Shown: in pieces, positions 1 through 8,703 of the stretch
Position numbering within the stretch: position 1 is the stretch's first letter
Layout: each line of letters begins with the position of its first letter
Origin: JBBPYC01 sp965218765
Lineage (GTDB): Bacteria > Pseudomonadota > Gammaproteobacteria > Burkholderiales > Burkholderiaceae_C
Direction: 5' to 3'
DNA length: 64,000 nt
NCBI GenBank assembly: GCA_965218765.1
Contig: CBDCLU010000006.1
Span: forward strand, 62,001 to 126,000
Position numbers and translations under genes: made by a program
The notes under the pieces: generated by a model
What the model was told of the DNA's origin: nothing
Databases searched by the model: none
The model's input: the letters and a program-made list of their open reading frames with translations, nothing else

Positions 1-177
1 GCACGGCTCAACAACCGAACCTTGCCGAGCACCACACGCGCTGTGGACAGCGTGAACGAAACCGCACGCCAGGCGGACCGCGCGATCCGCGGACTCACCG
101 ACAATCCCCAGTCGCTGCTGCGCGGCAACGGCGCGATCCGGCCCGGGCCGGGCGAGCCGGGCTTCTCGTCCCCATGA
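1..177 (+). CDS. MCE/MlaD-family lipid transporter subunit, C-terminal end only
   Basis: Only the last 58 codons are in the window; the reading frame is open from base 1 to a TGA at 175-177. The visible peptide contains a Thr/Ala/Arg-rich helix-like stretch and then the motif DNPQSLLRG, similar to the short conserved tail (NPQSLLFG-like) of MlaD/PqiB-type MCE proteins. MCE proteins form periplasmic rings that carry lipids between inner and outer membranes. The ATG of the downstream open frame overlaps its stop (ATGA at 174-177), and that frame encodes a PqiC-like lipoprotein, which supports an MCE operon. The assignment rests on this tail plus the neighbour, so it is moderate. Confidence 0.6.
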   Translation, partial: ARLNNRTLPSTTRAVDSVNETARQADRAIRGLTDNPQSLLRGNGAIRPGPGEPGFSSP

Positions 178-245
178 ACCCCGGGATGTTGCAGCTGAAC
201 CCGCCGGCCTTACCTGTCGAGCAATCCAACGGACCGTCACGACCG

Positions 246-911
246 ATGAACCCTCTTGAATCCGGCAGGCCGGACGCCGCGGTCCGCGCCGGCGCCTGGC
301 GCATGGCGCTCACCTGGGTGGGCGCTGCTTCGCTCGTGGTCGGCTGCAGCGTGCTGAAGGAGCCGCCGCGCCCGGCGGTCTACGACTTCGGCACGCCGTC
401 GCGCACATCGGGGGAGGCGAGCACGGATGGCGCGCCGCCGCAGCGGCTGGCGCCGCTGGTGCTCGCGCAGGTTGGCGCCACGCAGACGCTGGACAGCCCC
501 GCGGTGCTGTATCGGCTCGCTTACGCGAACGACCAGCAGCTGCGCCCGTATTCACTGGCGCGCTGGAGCGCGACGCCGGCCGAACTGGTGCGCCAACGCC
601 TGCGCGAACGCCTGTCGGCCGATCGCACGGTGCTCGGGCCGCTGGACCCGGGCGCTGCACTCACGCTCAAGATCGAACTCGATGAATTCAGCCAGGTGTT
701 CAACACGCCGGCCGACAGCGTGGCGCTGGTGCGCATGAACGCCACGCTCACGCGCAGCGACCTGAGCGGCGAGCAGCCGGTCGCGCAGCGCAGCGTGGTG
801 GTGCGCCGGCCGGCAGAGACGGCCGATGCGGCCGGTGGCGTGCAGGCGCTGGCCGCGGCCACCGACACCGCCGCCGACGAAATCGCTCAGTGGCTCAAGG
901 CGTTGCGCTGA
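246..911 (+). CDS. ABC-type transport auxiliary lipoprotein (PqiC/DUF330-like)
   Basis: A 221-residue predicted lipoprotein from the chosen ATG. A hydrophobic stretch ends in the lipobox LVVGC, so Cys34 would be lipidated. The mature part begins with a sequence containing YDFG, has a central Ala/Leu-rich alpha/beta domain and ends with an EIAQWLKAL helix, as in PqiC-type auxiliary proteins that partner MCE transporters at the outer membrane. The frame stays open up to an ATG at 174 that overlaps the upstream MCE stop, but that start would leave 58 residues before the lipid cysteine. An ATG at 303 would give a very short signal. Start uncertain, family fairly secure. Confidence 0.75.
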   Translation: MNPLESGRPDAAVRAGAWRMALTWVGAASLVVGCSVLKEPPRPAVYDFGTPSRTSGEASTDGAPPQRLAPLVLAQVGATQTLDSPAVLYRLAYANDQQLRPYSLARWSATPAELVRQRLRERLSADRTVLGPLDPGAALTLKIELDEFSQVFNTPADSVALVRMNATLTRSDLSGEQPVAQRSVVVRRPAETADAAGGVQALAAATDTAADEIAQWLKALR

Positions 912-1010
912 AAGCTTGACGCAGCTCTCGCTGAAATTGCATGAAGCTATGAAAAATATAGCAGACTTCGATGAGGAAACTAGCGGCTGGCAAGTATTTG
1001 ATGCCGGAAA

Positions 1011-1775
1011 TTGCAGATGCGGGATAGCGCGCGAGCCGGACTGGCGCAGGCACGACCGGCCAGCGGCTGCCCCGCTGCTGCTGCACAGCCGGTTGAAACG
1101 TGCGGCTTCGCCTTGGCGGCAGCGCCACTGGCTTCGATCACGGCCGAGCAGTTCGCTGCCGGCGTGGCCGCCGTCGCCCTGGCTGACGAGCGGCGGCTCG
1201 TTGCGCTGATCGAGCGGCTGGTCGCGCGCGCCGAACGGGCCTTGACCGAGCTGTACGACGCCACCGTGCGCCGTGCGCATGCCGTGGTGCTGCGCTTCAC
1301 GCACGACCCCGCAGTGGCCGAAGAGGTGGTCGAAGACGCCTATTGGCAGGCCTGGTGCCAGGCGCCGTGCTTCGACCCCGCGCGCGGCCGGCCGCTGGCC
1401 TGGCTGCTGGCGATGGCCCGTTCACGCGCGATCGATGCCTGGCGCCGCGATCATCAGCAGTCCAACACGCGACATGTCGGTGGCGACCCGGACGGCTGGC
1501 TCAGGCAGGTTGCGGCCGATGCCGCCGGTGAGCCGCCCGTGCGCCTGGCTGCAACTCGTGACGTGCAACGGCTGCATCTGGCGCTGGCGCGGCTCAAATG
1601 CCGGGAGCGGGAATTGCTGATGCTGGCGTTCTTCAGCGAGCTCACGCATGACGAGATCGCGCACCGCACCGCGCTGCCGCTGGGCACCGTGAAGACCCGA
1701 ATCCGGCGCAGCCTGCTGCTGCTGCGCGCCTGGCTTGCCGAAGCGCCTGCTGCACGGACGAACGCATCGGTGTAG
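1011..1775 (+). CDS. ECF-family RNA polymerase sigma factor
   Basis: Sigma-70 family regulator of the extracytoplasmic-function type, which directs RNA polymerase to a small regulon and is usually held inactive by the next gene's product. From the TTG at 1011, region 2 spans about residues 79-146 (ALTELYD to AIDAWRR) and region 4 about 184-243, with the helix-turn-helix around LTHDEIAHRT and LPLGTVKTRIRRS. The 78 residues before region 2 are long for an ECF factor and of low complexity, so the true start may be the ATG at 1017 or an internal GTG such as 1164. A ChrR-like cupin gene follows 48 bp downstream, the usual sigma/anti-sigma order. Confidence 0.85.
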   Translation: MQMRDSARAGLAQARPASGCPAAAAQPVETCGFALAAAPLASITAEQFAAGVAAVALADERRLVALIERLVARAERALTELYDATVRRAHAVVLRFTHDPAVAEEVVEDAYWQAWCQAPCFDPARGRPLAWLLAMARSRAIDAWRRDHQQSNTRHVGGDPDGWLRQVAADAAGEPPVRLAATRDVQRLHLALARLKCRERELLMLAFFSELTHDEIAHRTALPLGTVKTRIRRSLLLLRAWLAEAPAARTNASV

Positions 1776-1823
1776 AAAGCGAAGTCTTAGCGCAGCCTGC
1801 CGCTTGTTTCCCGACTGCCTTCA

Positions 1824-2801
1824 ATGAACGACCCCAGCCCACGTCCGCCGCCGCCCGAGTCAATCGGCGCCTCGTCGGCGCCTGCGCGGCACCAGCCAGA
1901 GGAAGGGCCGGGGATCAGCTGGGCGGTGGACCTGCTCGACACGCTCGAGTTCGCGGTGCAGGGCGCGCGACCCCTGTCGTTCGACCCGGACGCAATGCGC
2001 AGTCGACTGGCGCGCCGCGCCGCCGCCAGCGTGCGCGCGAGCCGGGCGATGGTGACCGTGAGGCACGCGGCTGCCACGATGGCGCGCGCGACCGAATACG
2101 CGCGCTTGCAGACGCTTTATCTGGCCGCCGACGGCGCACTGCGCCCGGGCGAGCCGCTGCATGTGCTGCTGATCGAGCTGGCGCCGGACGGTCACCTGAT
2201 GCTTGCTGCGCCAGTCGCCGGCGTGCAGCGTGAATGGCTGCTGCTGCGTGGCCGCGCCACGCTCGGCGGCGCTGCTGAAACCGTGACGCTCGACGCGCTG
2301 GATTTCCACGTCGTGCCGGCGGCCGGGCGCGCAGCCGGCGGCGATGATGCGGCCCACCACCCTGCGGCGCCGACACGCATGTACGCAATCCGCGCCGATG
2401 CGCACGGCGCGCTGCTGTTCCTGCGCGAATCGCTGCAGCCGGCCGAGCCCGGCGAGCAGCCGCGCACCGTCCGGGACGCCGTGACGCCGTGGAAGCCCTA
2501 TGCGCCGCTGGTCGAACGGCGGGTGCTCTGGCGGCGCGGCCCGCTTGCTTCGCTGCTGTACCGCGCCGCGCCGGGCGCCAGCGTGCCGCAGCACGCGCAT
2601 GGGCACGACGAGGAATGCCTGGTGCTGCGTGGTCAGACGTTCCAGGACGACTGCCTGCTGCGCGAAGGCGATTACCAGCTGGCGCCGGCCGGCAGCGGCC
2701 ACGTAAGCGGCAGCACCGACGTGGGCGCGATCTTCTACATCCACGGCGACTTCAACCTCGACCTGACGCCGCCGGCTGCTGCCGCCGCACCGGCCGCGTG
2801 A
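1824..2801 (+). CDS. ChrR-like cupin-domain protein, probable anti-sigma factor
   Basis: A 325-residue cytoplasmic protein, 48 bp after the ECF sigma gene. Residues about 221-313 form a cupin barrel with candidate metal ligands H257, H259, E263/E264 and H293, typical of the ChrR C-terminal domain that senses singlet oxygen or peroxides. Residues 30-165 are helical and then beta-rich and would be the sigma-binding part. Unlike classical ChrR it shows no zinc-binding His-x3-Cys-x2-Cys near the N-terminus; its only cysteines lie in the cupin (C265, C277). Role is inferred from fold and position. The stop overlaps the GTG start of the next gene (GTGA), implying translational coupling. Confidence 0.7.
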   Translation: MNDPSPRPPPPESIGASSAPARHQPEEGPGISWAVDLLDTLEFAVQGARPLSFDPDAMRSRLARRAAASVRASRAMVTVRHAAATMARATEYARLQTLYLAADGALRPGEPLHVLLIELAPDGHLMLAAPVAGVQREWLLLRGRATLGGAAETVTLDALDFHVVPAAGRAAGGDDAAHHPAAPTRMYAIRADAHGALLFLRESLQPAEPGEQPRTVRDAVTPWKPYAPLVERRVLWRRGPLASLLYRAAPGASVPQHAHGHDEECLVLRGQTFQDDCLLREGDYQLAPAGSGHVSGSTDVGAIFYIHGDFNLDLTPPAAAAAPAA

Positions 2802-5377
2802 AGCTGCGGCGGGCCCTGCGGCCCGGCGCCTGGCTGCAGACGGCGCTTGCTTGGGGCGTACCGGCCCTGTTGCTGTTCCTGCTCGCGCTGGCCGCGCCGG
2901 CCCGGACCCTGGCGGCAGACGCTGGTCGCGGCTTTCTCGAGCAGGCCAGCGTGGCAGCCGCGCCGCGCGAACTCACGCTGACCGGCTGGGCCGCGCCCGA
3001 ACGGCCTGGCCTGTTCGTGACCAACCTGATCGTGCGCATCGGCGAGCGGGAAATCTACCGCGGACGCATGCACCGGCTGGAGCGGCCCGACGTGGTGCGC
3101 AGCACCGGCCGGCTGGACTGGCTTGCCAGCGGCTTTCGCGCCACGATCGCGCTGCCGGCCGACTTGCCCGCCGGGCCGCAGCCGCTCACAGCCAGCATGC
3201 GGCTCGGCGATGGTGTGGAATTCGCGCTGATCGCAGCACCTGCGGCCGGACAGGTGCTGGTGCCGACATCGGTCCAGCCCTCCAGGCTCGCGTTGCTGGC
3301 CGCGCTGCTTGCATTCGGCGCGCCATTGTTCGCGCTGGGCGCGGCCGGCCCGATCGAACGCGCAGCGCAGCGGCGCGGCTGGCGGGCCGGCAGCGCACCG
3401 AAGCTGTTCGTGGCGAGCACGGTGCTGTCATTCGCGCTGCTGGTCGCCGGCGGCTTCACCGGCTCATCGCTTGCGCTGCTGTTCCAGGACGCCGCGCCCG
3501 AAAGCGCGTTGGTCGCGCCAGTCGGCGACAGGCCCTGGGCCGGCGAACTGCGCCTGGTGCGCAGCGACGAATGGCAGGTGATCACGCCGCTGGCGCTCGC
3601 GCAGCTTGCGCACGAGCCGCCGCTGCCGGTGCGCAACCGCAACCTCGGCATCGATGGGCAGAACATGCTCGTGATCGGCATGACGGGCGTGCCGGTGGCG
3701 CACCCATCGGCGCTCGCGCGGCCGGCAACCTGGGGGTTTTTCGCGCTCGATCTGCGGCGTGCGCTGGCCTGGTACTGGTGGTTCCCGTTCTTCGCCTGTT
3801 TCGGCGTGGTGGCGGCGCTGCTGCGGCGGCTGTGCATCGGGCTCGATTGGCGGATCGCAGCCGGCCTGTCGGCGACCGTCGCGCTGGCGCCGTATTCGGT
3901 GGTGTTCTCGGGCTGGCCGGCCTACACGGTGTTCTTTGCGGTGGCGGCGCTGCTGCTGGTGGAACGGCTGCTACGCGCGCGCCACTGGCTGCCCGCATCG
4001 GCCGCCGGCTGCGCGGCGGGAGTGGCGCTGAGCGGCTTTGCACTGGTGCTGTATCCGGCCTGGCAGATTTCGCTGGCCTGGCTGCTCGCGCCGCTGGCGC
4101 TGGCCTGGGGCTGGCGTGAACGCCGGTGGCTTGTGTTTGGCCGCGCGCAGGTGATCGGGACTGCTTTGGCGCTGCTCGTGCTCGCGGCGCTGCTCGGCAG
4201 CTGGTGGACCAGCGCACACGATGCGGTCGAGGCGATCCGCGCCACCGTCTATCCGGGTCAGCGCAGCGCCGAAGTCGGCGGCGACATCGATCGCTGGTTC
4301 CTGCTCAAGGGCCTGCTGAGCCCGCTGACGATGTATCTGCCGTCGGCGGCGACCAACGCGGCGGACGCGGGTTCGTTCGTGTTCCTGCTGCTGCCGATTG
4401 CCGGGGCGCTGCTGTTGGCTTGGGCACGCGCGCGCCGGGTCGATGGCGTGGCGCTGGTGGTGGCCGGCTTCATCGCTTCGGTGCTGTCGTTCATGTTCGT
4501 CGGCTGGCCGGCGGGGTTGGCAAAGGCCACGCTGCTGAGTTCGACCACGTCGTACCGGATGGACCTGGCGCTCGGCCTTGCGCAGCTGCTGCTGATCGGC
4601 TGGCTGCTGGCGCCGCAGCAGCAACGGCAACCGATGCGGGTTTTAGCGCCGGCTGCCACCCGGGCCATCGCTGCGCTGCTGGCGCTGCTGACGGTGGCGC
4701 TCGCGGCCTGGCAATCGCGCCTGCTGCCGCCGGAGCTGCACGCGGTGCTGCCGCCGACGTTCCAGCTGCTGACGTTCGCCGCGCTGGCGGCCTGCGCCTG
4801 GCTATTGGTGATGCAGCGGCCGCGCGCGTTCGCCGCGCTGTTCTGCGGCTGGACGCTGGCAAGCGCGTTGCCGTTCAACCCGCTCGGGCAAGCCCCGAGG
4901 GCGCTCGCAGCGGCGCCGGACGTCGCGGCGCTGATTGGTGGTCGCACCGAGCCGATCGGCGCGCGTGGCCGCATCGCCGTGCTCGACCAGCGCAATTGGG
5001 CGATGACCCTGCCGGCAGCTGGCGTCGCGGTGCTCAACAGCGTTTTCTATGATCCGCAGACCAGCCTGTGGCGGCGGCTCGACCCCGACGGCAGCCGGCG
5101 CGTGCTCTACAACCGCTACCAGCGATTGCTGCTGACCCTGGGCACGGTGGACGGCGTGGCCGCGCACCGCATCGATTCGCCGCGGCTCGATGAAGTGCTC
5201 GTCACACTCGATCCGGTGCGCTTCGATTTCCGGCTGCTCGATTCGGCGTTCGTGCTGGCACCGCCGCGCGATGCCGACGCACTGCAGGCCAATCCGTCGC
5301 TCGCGCGAATCGATGCAGGTGCCGACGGCCATGCGCTATACCGTGTCGTCACATCCGCAGCACCACTGAGCCGCTGA
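2798..5377 (+). CDS. Large polytopic membrane protein, glycosyltransferase-like, function unknown
   Basis: An 859-residue inner-membrane protein from a GTG that overlaps the previous stop. The frame is open further upstream (to 2489), but that part runs antiphase through the cupin gene. A first membrane segment at about residues 14-36 is followed by a periplasmic beta-type domain (about 40-160), then many Leu/Ala-rich membrane segments up to about 730, and a soluble C-terminal domain. The segment around SDEWQVITPLALAQ and GQNMLVIGMTGVPVA resembles, from memory, large GT-C-like membrane proteins of the DUF7657 type that act on polyprenyl-linked sugars; this is unproven. Coupling to the sigma/cupin pair suggests stress-linked envelope remodelling. 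Confidence 0.6.
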   Translation: MKLRRALRPGAWLQTALAWGVPALLLFLLALAAPARTLAADAGRGFLEQASVAAAPRELTLTGWAAPERPGLFVTNLIVRIGEREIYRGRMHRLERPDVVRSTGRLDWLASGFRATIALPADLPAGPQPLTASMRLGDGVEFALIAAPAAGQVLVPTSVQPSRLALLAALLAFGAPLFALGAAGPIERAAQRRGWRAGSAPKLFVASTVLSFALLVAGGFTGSSLALLFQDAAPESALVAPVGDRPWAGELRLVRSDEWQVITPLALAQLAHEPPLPVRNRNLGIDGQNMLVIGMTGVPVAHPSALARPATWGFFALDLRRALAWYWWFPFFACFGVVAALLRRLCIGLDWRIAAGLSATVALAPYSVVFSGWPAYTVFFAVAALLLVERLLRARHWLPASAAGCAAGVALSGFALVLYPAWQISLAWLLAPLALAWGWRERRWLVFGRAQVIGTALALLVLAALLGSWWTSAHDAVEAIRATVYPGQRSAEVGGDIDRWFLLKGLLSPLTMYLPSAATNAADAGSFVFLLLPIAGALLLAWARARRVDGVALVVAGFIASVLSFMFVGWPAGLAKATLLSSTTSYRMDLALGLAQLLLIGWLLAPQQQRQPMRVLAPAATRAIAALLALLTVALAAWQSRLLPPELHAVLPPTFQLLTFAALAACAWLLVMQRPRAFAALFCGWTLASALPFNPLGQAPRALAAAPDVAALIGGRTEPIGARGRIAVLDQRNWAMTLPAAGVAVLNSVFYDPQTSLWRRLDPDGSRRVLYNRYQRLLLTLGTVDGVAAHRIDSPRLDEVLVTLDPVRFDFRLLDSAFVLAPPRDADALQANPSLARIDAGADGHALYRVVTSAAPLSR

Positions 5378-5446
5378 GACCCGACCGCCCGAATAAATGC
5401 TCAAGCGTTGCGGTGCGTTACCACCAATGAGAAAACCGGAGCCAGC

Positions 5447-5857
5447 ATGACCATCACCATCACCCGCGATACCCAGGCCGCCATGCGACACGTCGTGTCG
5501 GTCGGCAACAAGCACACCTTTGCCGTCGATGAACCGCCTGCCAACGGCGGTGAAGACCTGGGCCCGACGCCGCACGATCTGTATGACAGCGCACTGGGTG
5601 CCTGCAAGGCGCTCACGACGCTTTGGTACGCGCGGCGCAAGAACATTCCGGTGGATGGCATCGAAGCCACCGTCGAGCGCGACGACCGCGAGGAACGCAA
5701 AGGTGTCTATCGGCTGCGCGTGACCCTGGCGCTGACCGGCAACCTGAGCGACGCGCAGCGGCAGGAGCTGCTGGCCGTGGCCGACAAGTGCCCGGTGCAC
5801 CGGCTGATGACGGCTGTGACGACGGAGATCAGCACCGAGCTGGCGCCGCCCGCCTGA
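5447..5857 (+). CDS. OsmC/Ohr-family protein
   Basis: A 136-residue OsmC-fold protein. The two family cysteines are visible: C53 in SALGACKALT and C115 in ADKCPVHRL. In OsmC/Ohr enzymes these reduce organic hydroperoxides. The spacing and the DLGPTPHDLYDSALGAC segment fit the YhfA/OsmC subgroup rather than Ohr itself. The start chosen at 5447 gives MTITITRD; an in-frame upstream start at 5408 would add an atypical extension. The gene stands alone on the plus strand, 69 bp after the membrane protein, and converges with the MaoC/SDR pair. Confidence 0.85.
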   Translation: MTITITRDTQAAMRHVVSVGNKHTFAVDEPPANGGEDLGPTPHDLYDSALGACKALTTLWYARRKNIPVDGIEATVERDDREERKGVYRLRVTLALTGNLSDAQRQELLAVADKCPVHRLMTAVTTEISTELAPPA

Positions 5858-5867
5858 CAGCCTGCGG

Positions 5868-6362
5868 TCAATCCGGCCTGTCGCCCGACTGCGCGGCATC
5901 GGCCGGATGCCGCCGCCGGAACATTGAGAAGCCTTCCATCTGCAGCACCTGCTCATCGCGTTGGTTCCACATCTCCCACTTGGTGCGCACCAGGCCGACA
6001 TGCGGCTTGCTGGCCATCGGGCGCGACTCGATCACGTGGTGGCGCAGGCTCAACGTGTCCCCCGGATGCACGGGTTTCAGCCACTTGATGTTCTCGAGCC
6101 CCGGCGAGCCCAGGCTCGATGATTCACGCAGGAAGTTGTCCACCATGAGCCGCATCGCCATGGAGCAGGTGTGCCAGCCGCTTGCGCTCAAGCCACCGAA
6201 CAGCGAGGCCTTCGCGGCTTCTTCATCGAGGTGGAACGGCTGCGGATCGAACTGCCGCGCGAACGCCTTGATTTCCTCGGCCGTCGGCGTGACCGAGCCG
6301 AGCTCGCGCATCGTGCCGGGCACGAGGTCTTCCCAGAAATACTTGGTTTCACGCGCTTCCAT
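5868..6362 (-). CDS. MaoC-family dehydratase
   Basis: A 164-residue hot-dog-fold protein of the MaoC/R-specific enoyl-CoA hydratase family. The hydratase-2 signature is present at residues about 34-64 (FARQFDPQPFHLDEEAAK, then GLSASGWHT) with candidate catalytic D39 and H44. Such enzymes hydrate enoyl-CoA thioesters in fatty-acid or branched-acyl catabolism; the exact substrate is unknown. Its ATG overlaps the TGA of the upstream SDR gene (ATGA at 6361-6364), so the two are cotranscribed and probably act on related acyl substrates. Confidence 0.85.
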   Translation of the reverse strand: MEARETKYFWEDLVPGTMRELGSVTPTAEEIKAFARQFDPQPFHLDEEAAKASLFGGLSASGWHTCSMAMRLMVDNFLRESSSLGSPGLENIKWLKPVHPGDTLSLRHHVIESRPMASKPHVGLVRTKWEMWNQRDEQVLQMEGFSMFRRRHPADAAQSGDRPD

Positions 6363-7108
6363 CAGCGTCCTCCAGACACGTCGAGCAGCGACATGGTGGT
6401 GTAGCTGGCCCCGTCCGACAGCAGCCAGACAATCGCCTGCGCCACTTCTTGCGCGCTGCCGCTGCGCTGCATCGGCACCATGTGCACGAGCCGCGCGACC
6501 CGGTCCGGTTCGCCGCCCGAGGCGTGGATGTCGGTGTCGATCAGGCCCGGGCGCACCGCGTTGACCCGGATGCCTTCGGCAGCGACCTCCTTGGCCAGGC
6601 CCAGGGTGAATGCATCGATCGCGCCTTTGGCCGCCGCGTAGTCCACGTACTGGCCGGGCGAACCCAGCCGGGCCGCGGCGCTCGACAGGTTCACGATCGC
6701 GCCGCCGCTGCCGCCCCGCCTGGTGCTCATGCGCCGCACCGCTTCGCGCGCGCAGACGATCGAGCCGAACACGTTCACGTCGAACATGCGCTTCAGGCGC
6801 GCGCCGTTCATGTCCGCGACCGGTGCTGCCACATCGACCACACCGGCGTTGTTCACGAGCGCGCTCAAACGGCCGAGCTGGCTGTCGACCTGCTCGAACA
6901 GCCGCATCACCTGGTCTTCGTCAGCCACGTCGGCCTGCAGGGCAACGGCGGTGCCGCCGCTGGCCTCGATGCTGCGCACCACTTCTTCAGCGGCCGTCGC
7001 GTTGGCGGTGTAGTTGACGGCCACCGCATAGCCTTCGGCCGCGGCAAGCCTGGCGGTGGCGGCACCGATGCCGCGGCTGGCGCCGGTCACGAGCAGTACT
7101 TTTTCCAT
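6362..7108 (-). CDS. Short-chain dehydrogenase/reductase
   Basis: A 248-residue classical SDR with the Rossmann motif TGASRGIG at 8-15, NNAG at 86-89, S143 and the catalytic Y157-x3-K161 (YAAAK). VRPGLIDTDIH follows at the expected place after the active site. The residues after beta-2 (VNYTANATAAEE) lack an acidic residue directly after the strand, so NADP(H) use is possible. The FabG-like sequence suggests a 3-oxoacyl or similar substrate. It forms a two-gene operon with the overlapping MaoC gene and is divergent from the DsbA-fold gene, 71 bp apart. Confidence 0.85.
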   Translation of the reverse strand: MEKVLLVTGASRGIGAATARLAAAEGYAVAVNYTANATAAEEVVRSIEASGGTAVALQADVADEDQVMRLFEQVDSQLGRLSALVNNAGVVDVAAPVADMNGARLKRMFDVNVFGSIVCAREAVRRMSTRRGGSGGAIVNLSSAAARLGSPGQYVDYAAAKGAIDAFTLGLAKEVAAEGIRVNAVRPGLIDTDIHASGGEPDRVARLVHMVPMQRSGSAQEVAQAIVWLLSDGASYTTMSLLDVSGGR

Positions 7109-7179
7109 AGGGCATGTGTCTCCTGCAAAATGCGCCGTTCGCGCGAGTCAAATCCCATTAGACAACGAGGAGCACGTCC

Positions 7180-7785
7180 GTGCCGCAGACCATCGATTAC
7201 TACCTGTCGCCTGCCAGTCCCTATGTCTATCTCGGGCATCAGCGCTTTCAGGACATGGCGCTAGCCGCTGGCGACAATGTCGATCTGCATGTGCGTCCGT
7301 TCGATCTGGGCGCGGTGTTCAAGGTCTCCGGCGGGCTGCCATTGCCGCAGCGCGCGCCGCAACGGCAGGCCTATCGGCTGGTCGAGCTGCGCCGGTTTGC
7401 CGAGCATCTGAAGCTGCCGATGCACGTCCAGCCGCAGTTCTTTCCGGTGGCGGGGGACCCGGCCGCGCTGCTGCTCGTCGCAGTCGAGATCGCAGACGGT
7501 GCGCAAGCCGCGATGCGCCTGTGCGGCGCGCTGTGTCGCGCGGTCTGGGAGCAGCAGCGCAACATTGCCGACGCGGCGGTGCTCGCGCAACTGCTCGATG
7601 AAACCCAGCTGCCGCAGGCCCGGTTGCAGGATTCCCAGGCACAGCCGGCACAGGACCGATACGCCGACAACACCAAGGCCGCCACCGACCTCGGCGTCTT
7701 CGGCGCGCCGACTTACGTCGTTGATGGCGAGATGTTCTGGGGTCAGGACCGGCTCGACTTCGTGCGCTTGAAACTCGCGGCTTGA
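7180..7785 (+). CDS. 2-hydroxychromene-2-carboxylate isomerase-like protein (DsbA/kappa-GST fold)
   Basis: A 201-residue thioredoxin-fold protein of the DsbA family. The N-terminus reads YYLSPASPYVYLG, with Ser in place of the DsbA CxxC, as in HCCA isomerases and kappa-class glutathione transferases. The C-terminal block GVFGAPTYVVDGEMFWGQDRL (split across about residues 174-194) is the glutathione-site cis-Pro region of this family. HCCA isomerase acts in naphthalene-type degradation, but many homologues have other roles. Start is GTG at 7180 with a GAGGAG ribosome site nearby. The dienelactone hydrolase gene follows about 26 bp later. Confidence 0.8.
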   Translation: MPQTIDYYLSPASPYVYLGHQRFQDMALAAGDNVDLHVRPFDLGAVFKVSGGLPLPQRAPQRQAYRLVELRRFAEHLKLPMHVQPQFFPVAGDPAALLLVAVEIADGAQAAMRLCGALCRAVWEQQRNIADAAVLAQLLDETQLPQARLQDSQAQPAQDRYADNTKAATDLGVFGAPTYVVDGEMFWGQDRLDFVRLKLAA

Positions 7786-7811
7786 AACGCGCAACAAGGG
7801 AAACCATCGAC

Positions 7812-8510
7812 ATGGGTGAATCAATCGAACTGAACATGCCGCAAGGCCGGCCAACGCCGGCCTACCTAGCCCGGCCGAGCGGCAAGGTGACCGGCGCGAT
7901 CGTCGTGCTGCAGGAAATCTTCGGCGTCAACTCGCACATTCGCGCGGTGGCCGACCACTTCGCTTCGCAAGGCTACCTGGCCATTGCACCGGCGTTGTTC
8001 GACCGGCTCGAGCCCGGCGTGCAGCTCGGCTACGCGCCGGCCGACATCGAAGCCGGCCGCGCGCTGAAAACCGCGGCCGAAGCCCTGCCCGCGCCAGGTG
8101 TGCTGGCCGGTGTCCAGGCCGCAATCCGACACGTGGCGACAGCCGCAGGCGGCACGCCGCTCAAGGTCGGCGTGGTCGGCTACTGCTGGGGTGGCCTGCT
8201 CAGCTGGCGCGCCGCCTGCATGCTCGACGGCCTATCGGCGGCGGTGACCTACTACGGCGGCGGCATGACCAACGAGCAGGAAGCCGCGCGCAGCCCCAAG
8301 GTGCCGGTGCTCGCGCATTTCGGCGATCAGGACAGCAGCATTTCGAACGAGTCGGTCGATGCGTTCGAGCAGCGCCACCGGGAAGTGCAGTTGCACCGCT
8401 ACCCGGCCCAGCACGGTTTCAACTGCGACCAACGCGGCAGCTACGACGCGGCATCGGCCGCGCAGGCGCGCGAACGCACCCTGGCATTCTTCGCGCAGCA
8501 TCTCAGGTAG
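7812..8510 (+). CDS. Dienelactone hydrolase family protein
   Basis: A 232-residue alpha/beta hydrolase of the dienelactone hydrolase (carboxymethylenebutenolidase) family. The nucleophile Cys125 sits in GYCWGG; D172 or D174 and H201 (PAQHGFNCD) complete the triad. The N-terminal IVVLQEIFGVN block is typical. In ortho-cleavage of aromatic rings these enzymes open dienelactones, though many homologues act on other esters. The start at 7812 (ATGGGTGAATCA) is preferred; the frame is open back to an ATG at 7782 that overlaps the previous gene. A copy of the dispersed repeat lies between this gene and the convergent corA. Confidence 0.85.
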   Translation: MGESIELNMPQGRPTPAYLARPSGKVTGAIVVLQEIFGVNSHIRAVADHFASQGYLAIAPALFDRLEPGVQLGYAPADIEAGRALKTAAEALPAPGVLAGVQAAIRHVATAAGGTPLKVGVVGYCWGGLLSWRAACMLDGLSAAVTYYGGGMTNEQEAARSPKVPVLAHFGDQDSSISNESVDAFEQRHREVQLHRYPAQHGFNCDQRGSYDAASAAQARERTLAFFAQHLR

Positions 8511-8601
8511 CCGACGCCGAATGCGCCCAACGTCGGCGCGCATGCAACCGCTCTACCACGCTCGCGCGTTCCACGCCTGGTAGAAACCGGCGCGATCCAT
8601 C

Positions 8602-8703
8602 CCAGCAGGAGCCGCGGAGCTGGCTCCGCCAGGCCGCAGGCGCCGCCCCCGGAGAGGGAGTAGCCGCGAGCCGACTGAAGGGAGCGAAGGCTGGGGGTGA
8701 GCA
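8602..8703 (-). repeat. Dispersed ~100-bp intergenic repeat, copy 1 (3' of corA)
   Basis: On the plus strand the element starts CCAGCAGGAGCCGCGG and ends GGCTGGGGGTGAGCA, directly before the reversed stop codon of corA at 8704. The 16-base inverted arrangement GCGGAGC/GCTCCGC and a CCCCC/GGGGG pair could form hairpins in the corA mRNA 3' end. It matches copies at 13874, 16876 and 18847. Confidence 0.85.

Noticed and set aside
2489..2797. N-terminal extension of the large membrane protein
   Set aside because: It overlaps the cupin domain in another frame and is Arg/Ala-rich; the GTG at 2798 gives a normal first membrane segment.
8602..8703. Short protein encoded by the dispersed repeat
   Set aside because: The repeat has long open frames in several phases because of its GC content; they run on into neighbouring genes and have no ribosome sites.
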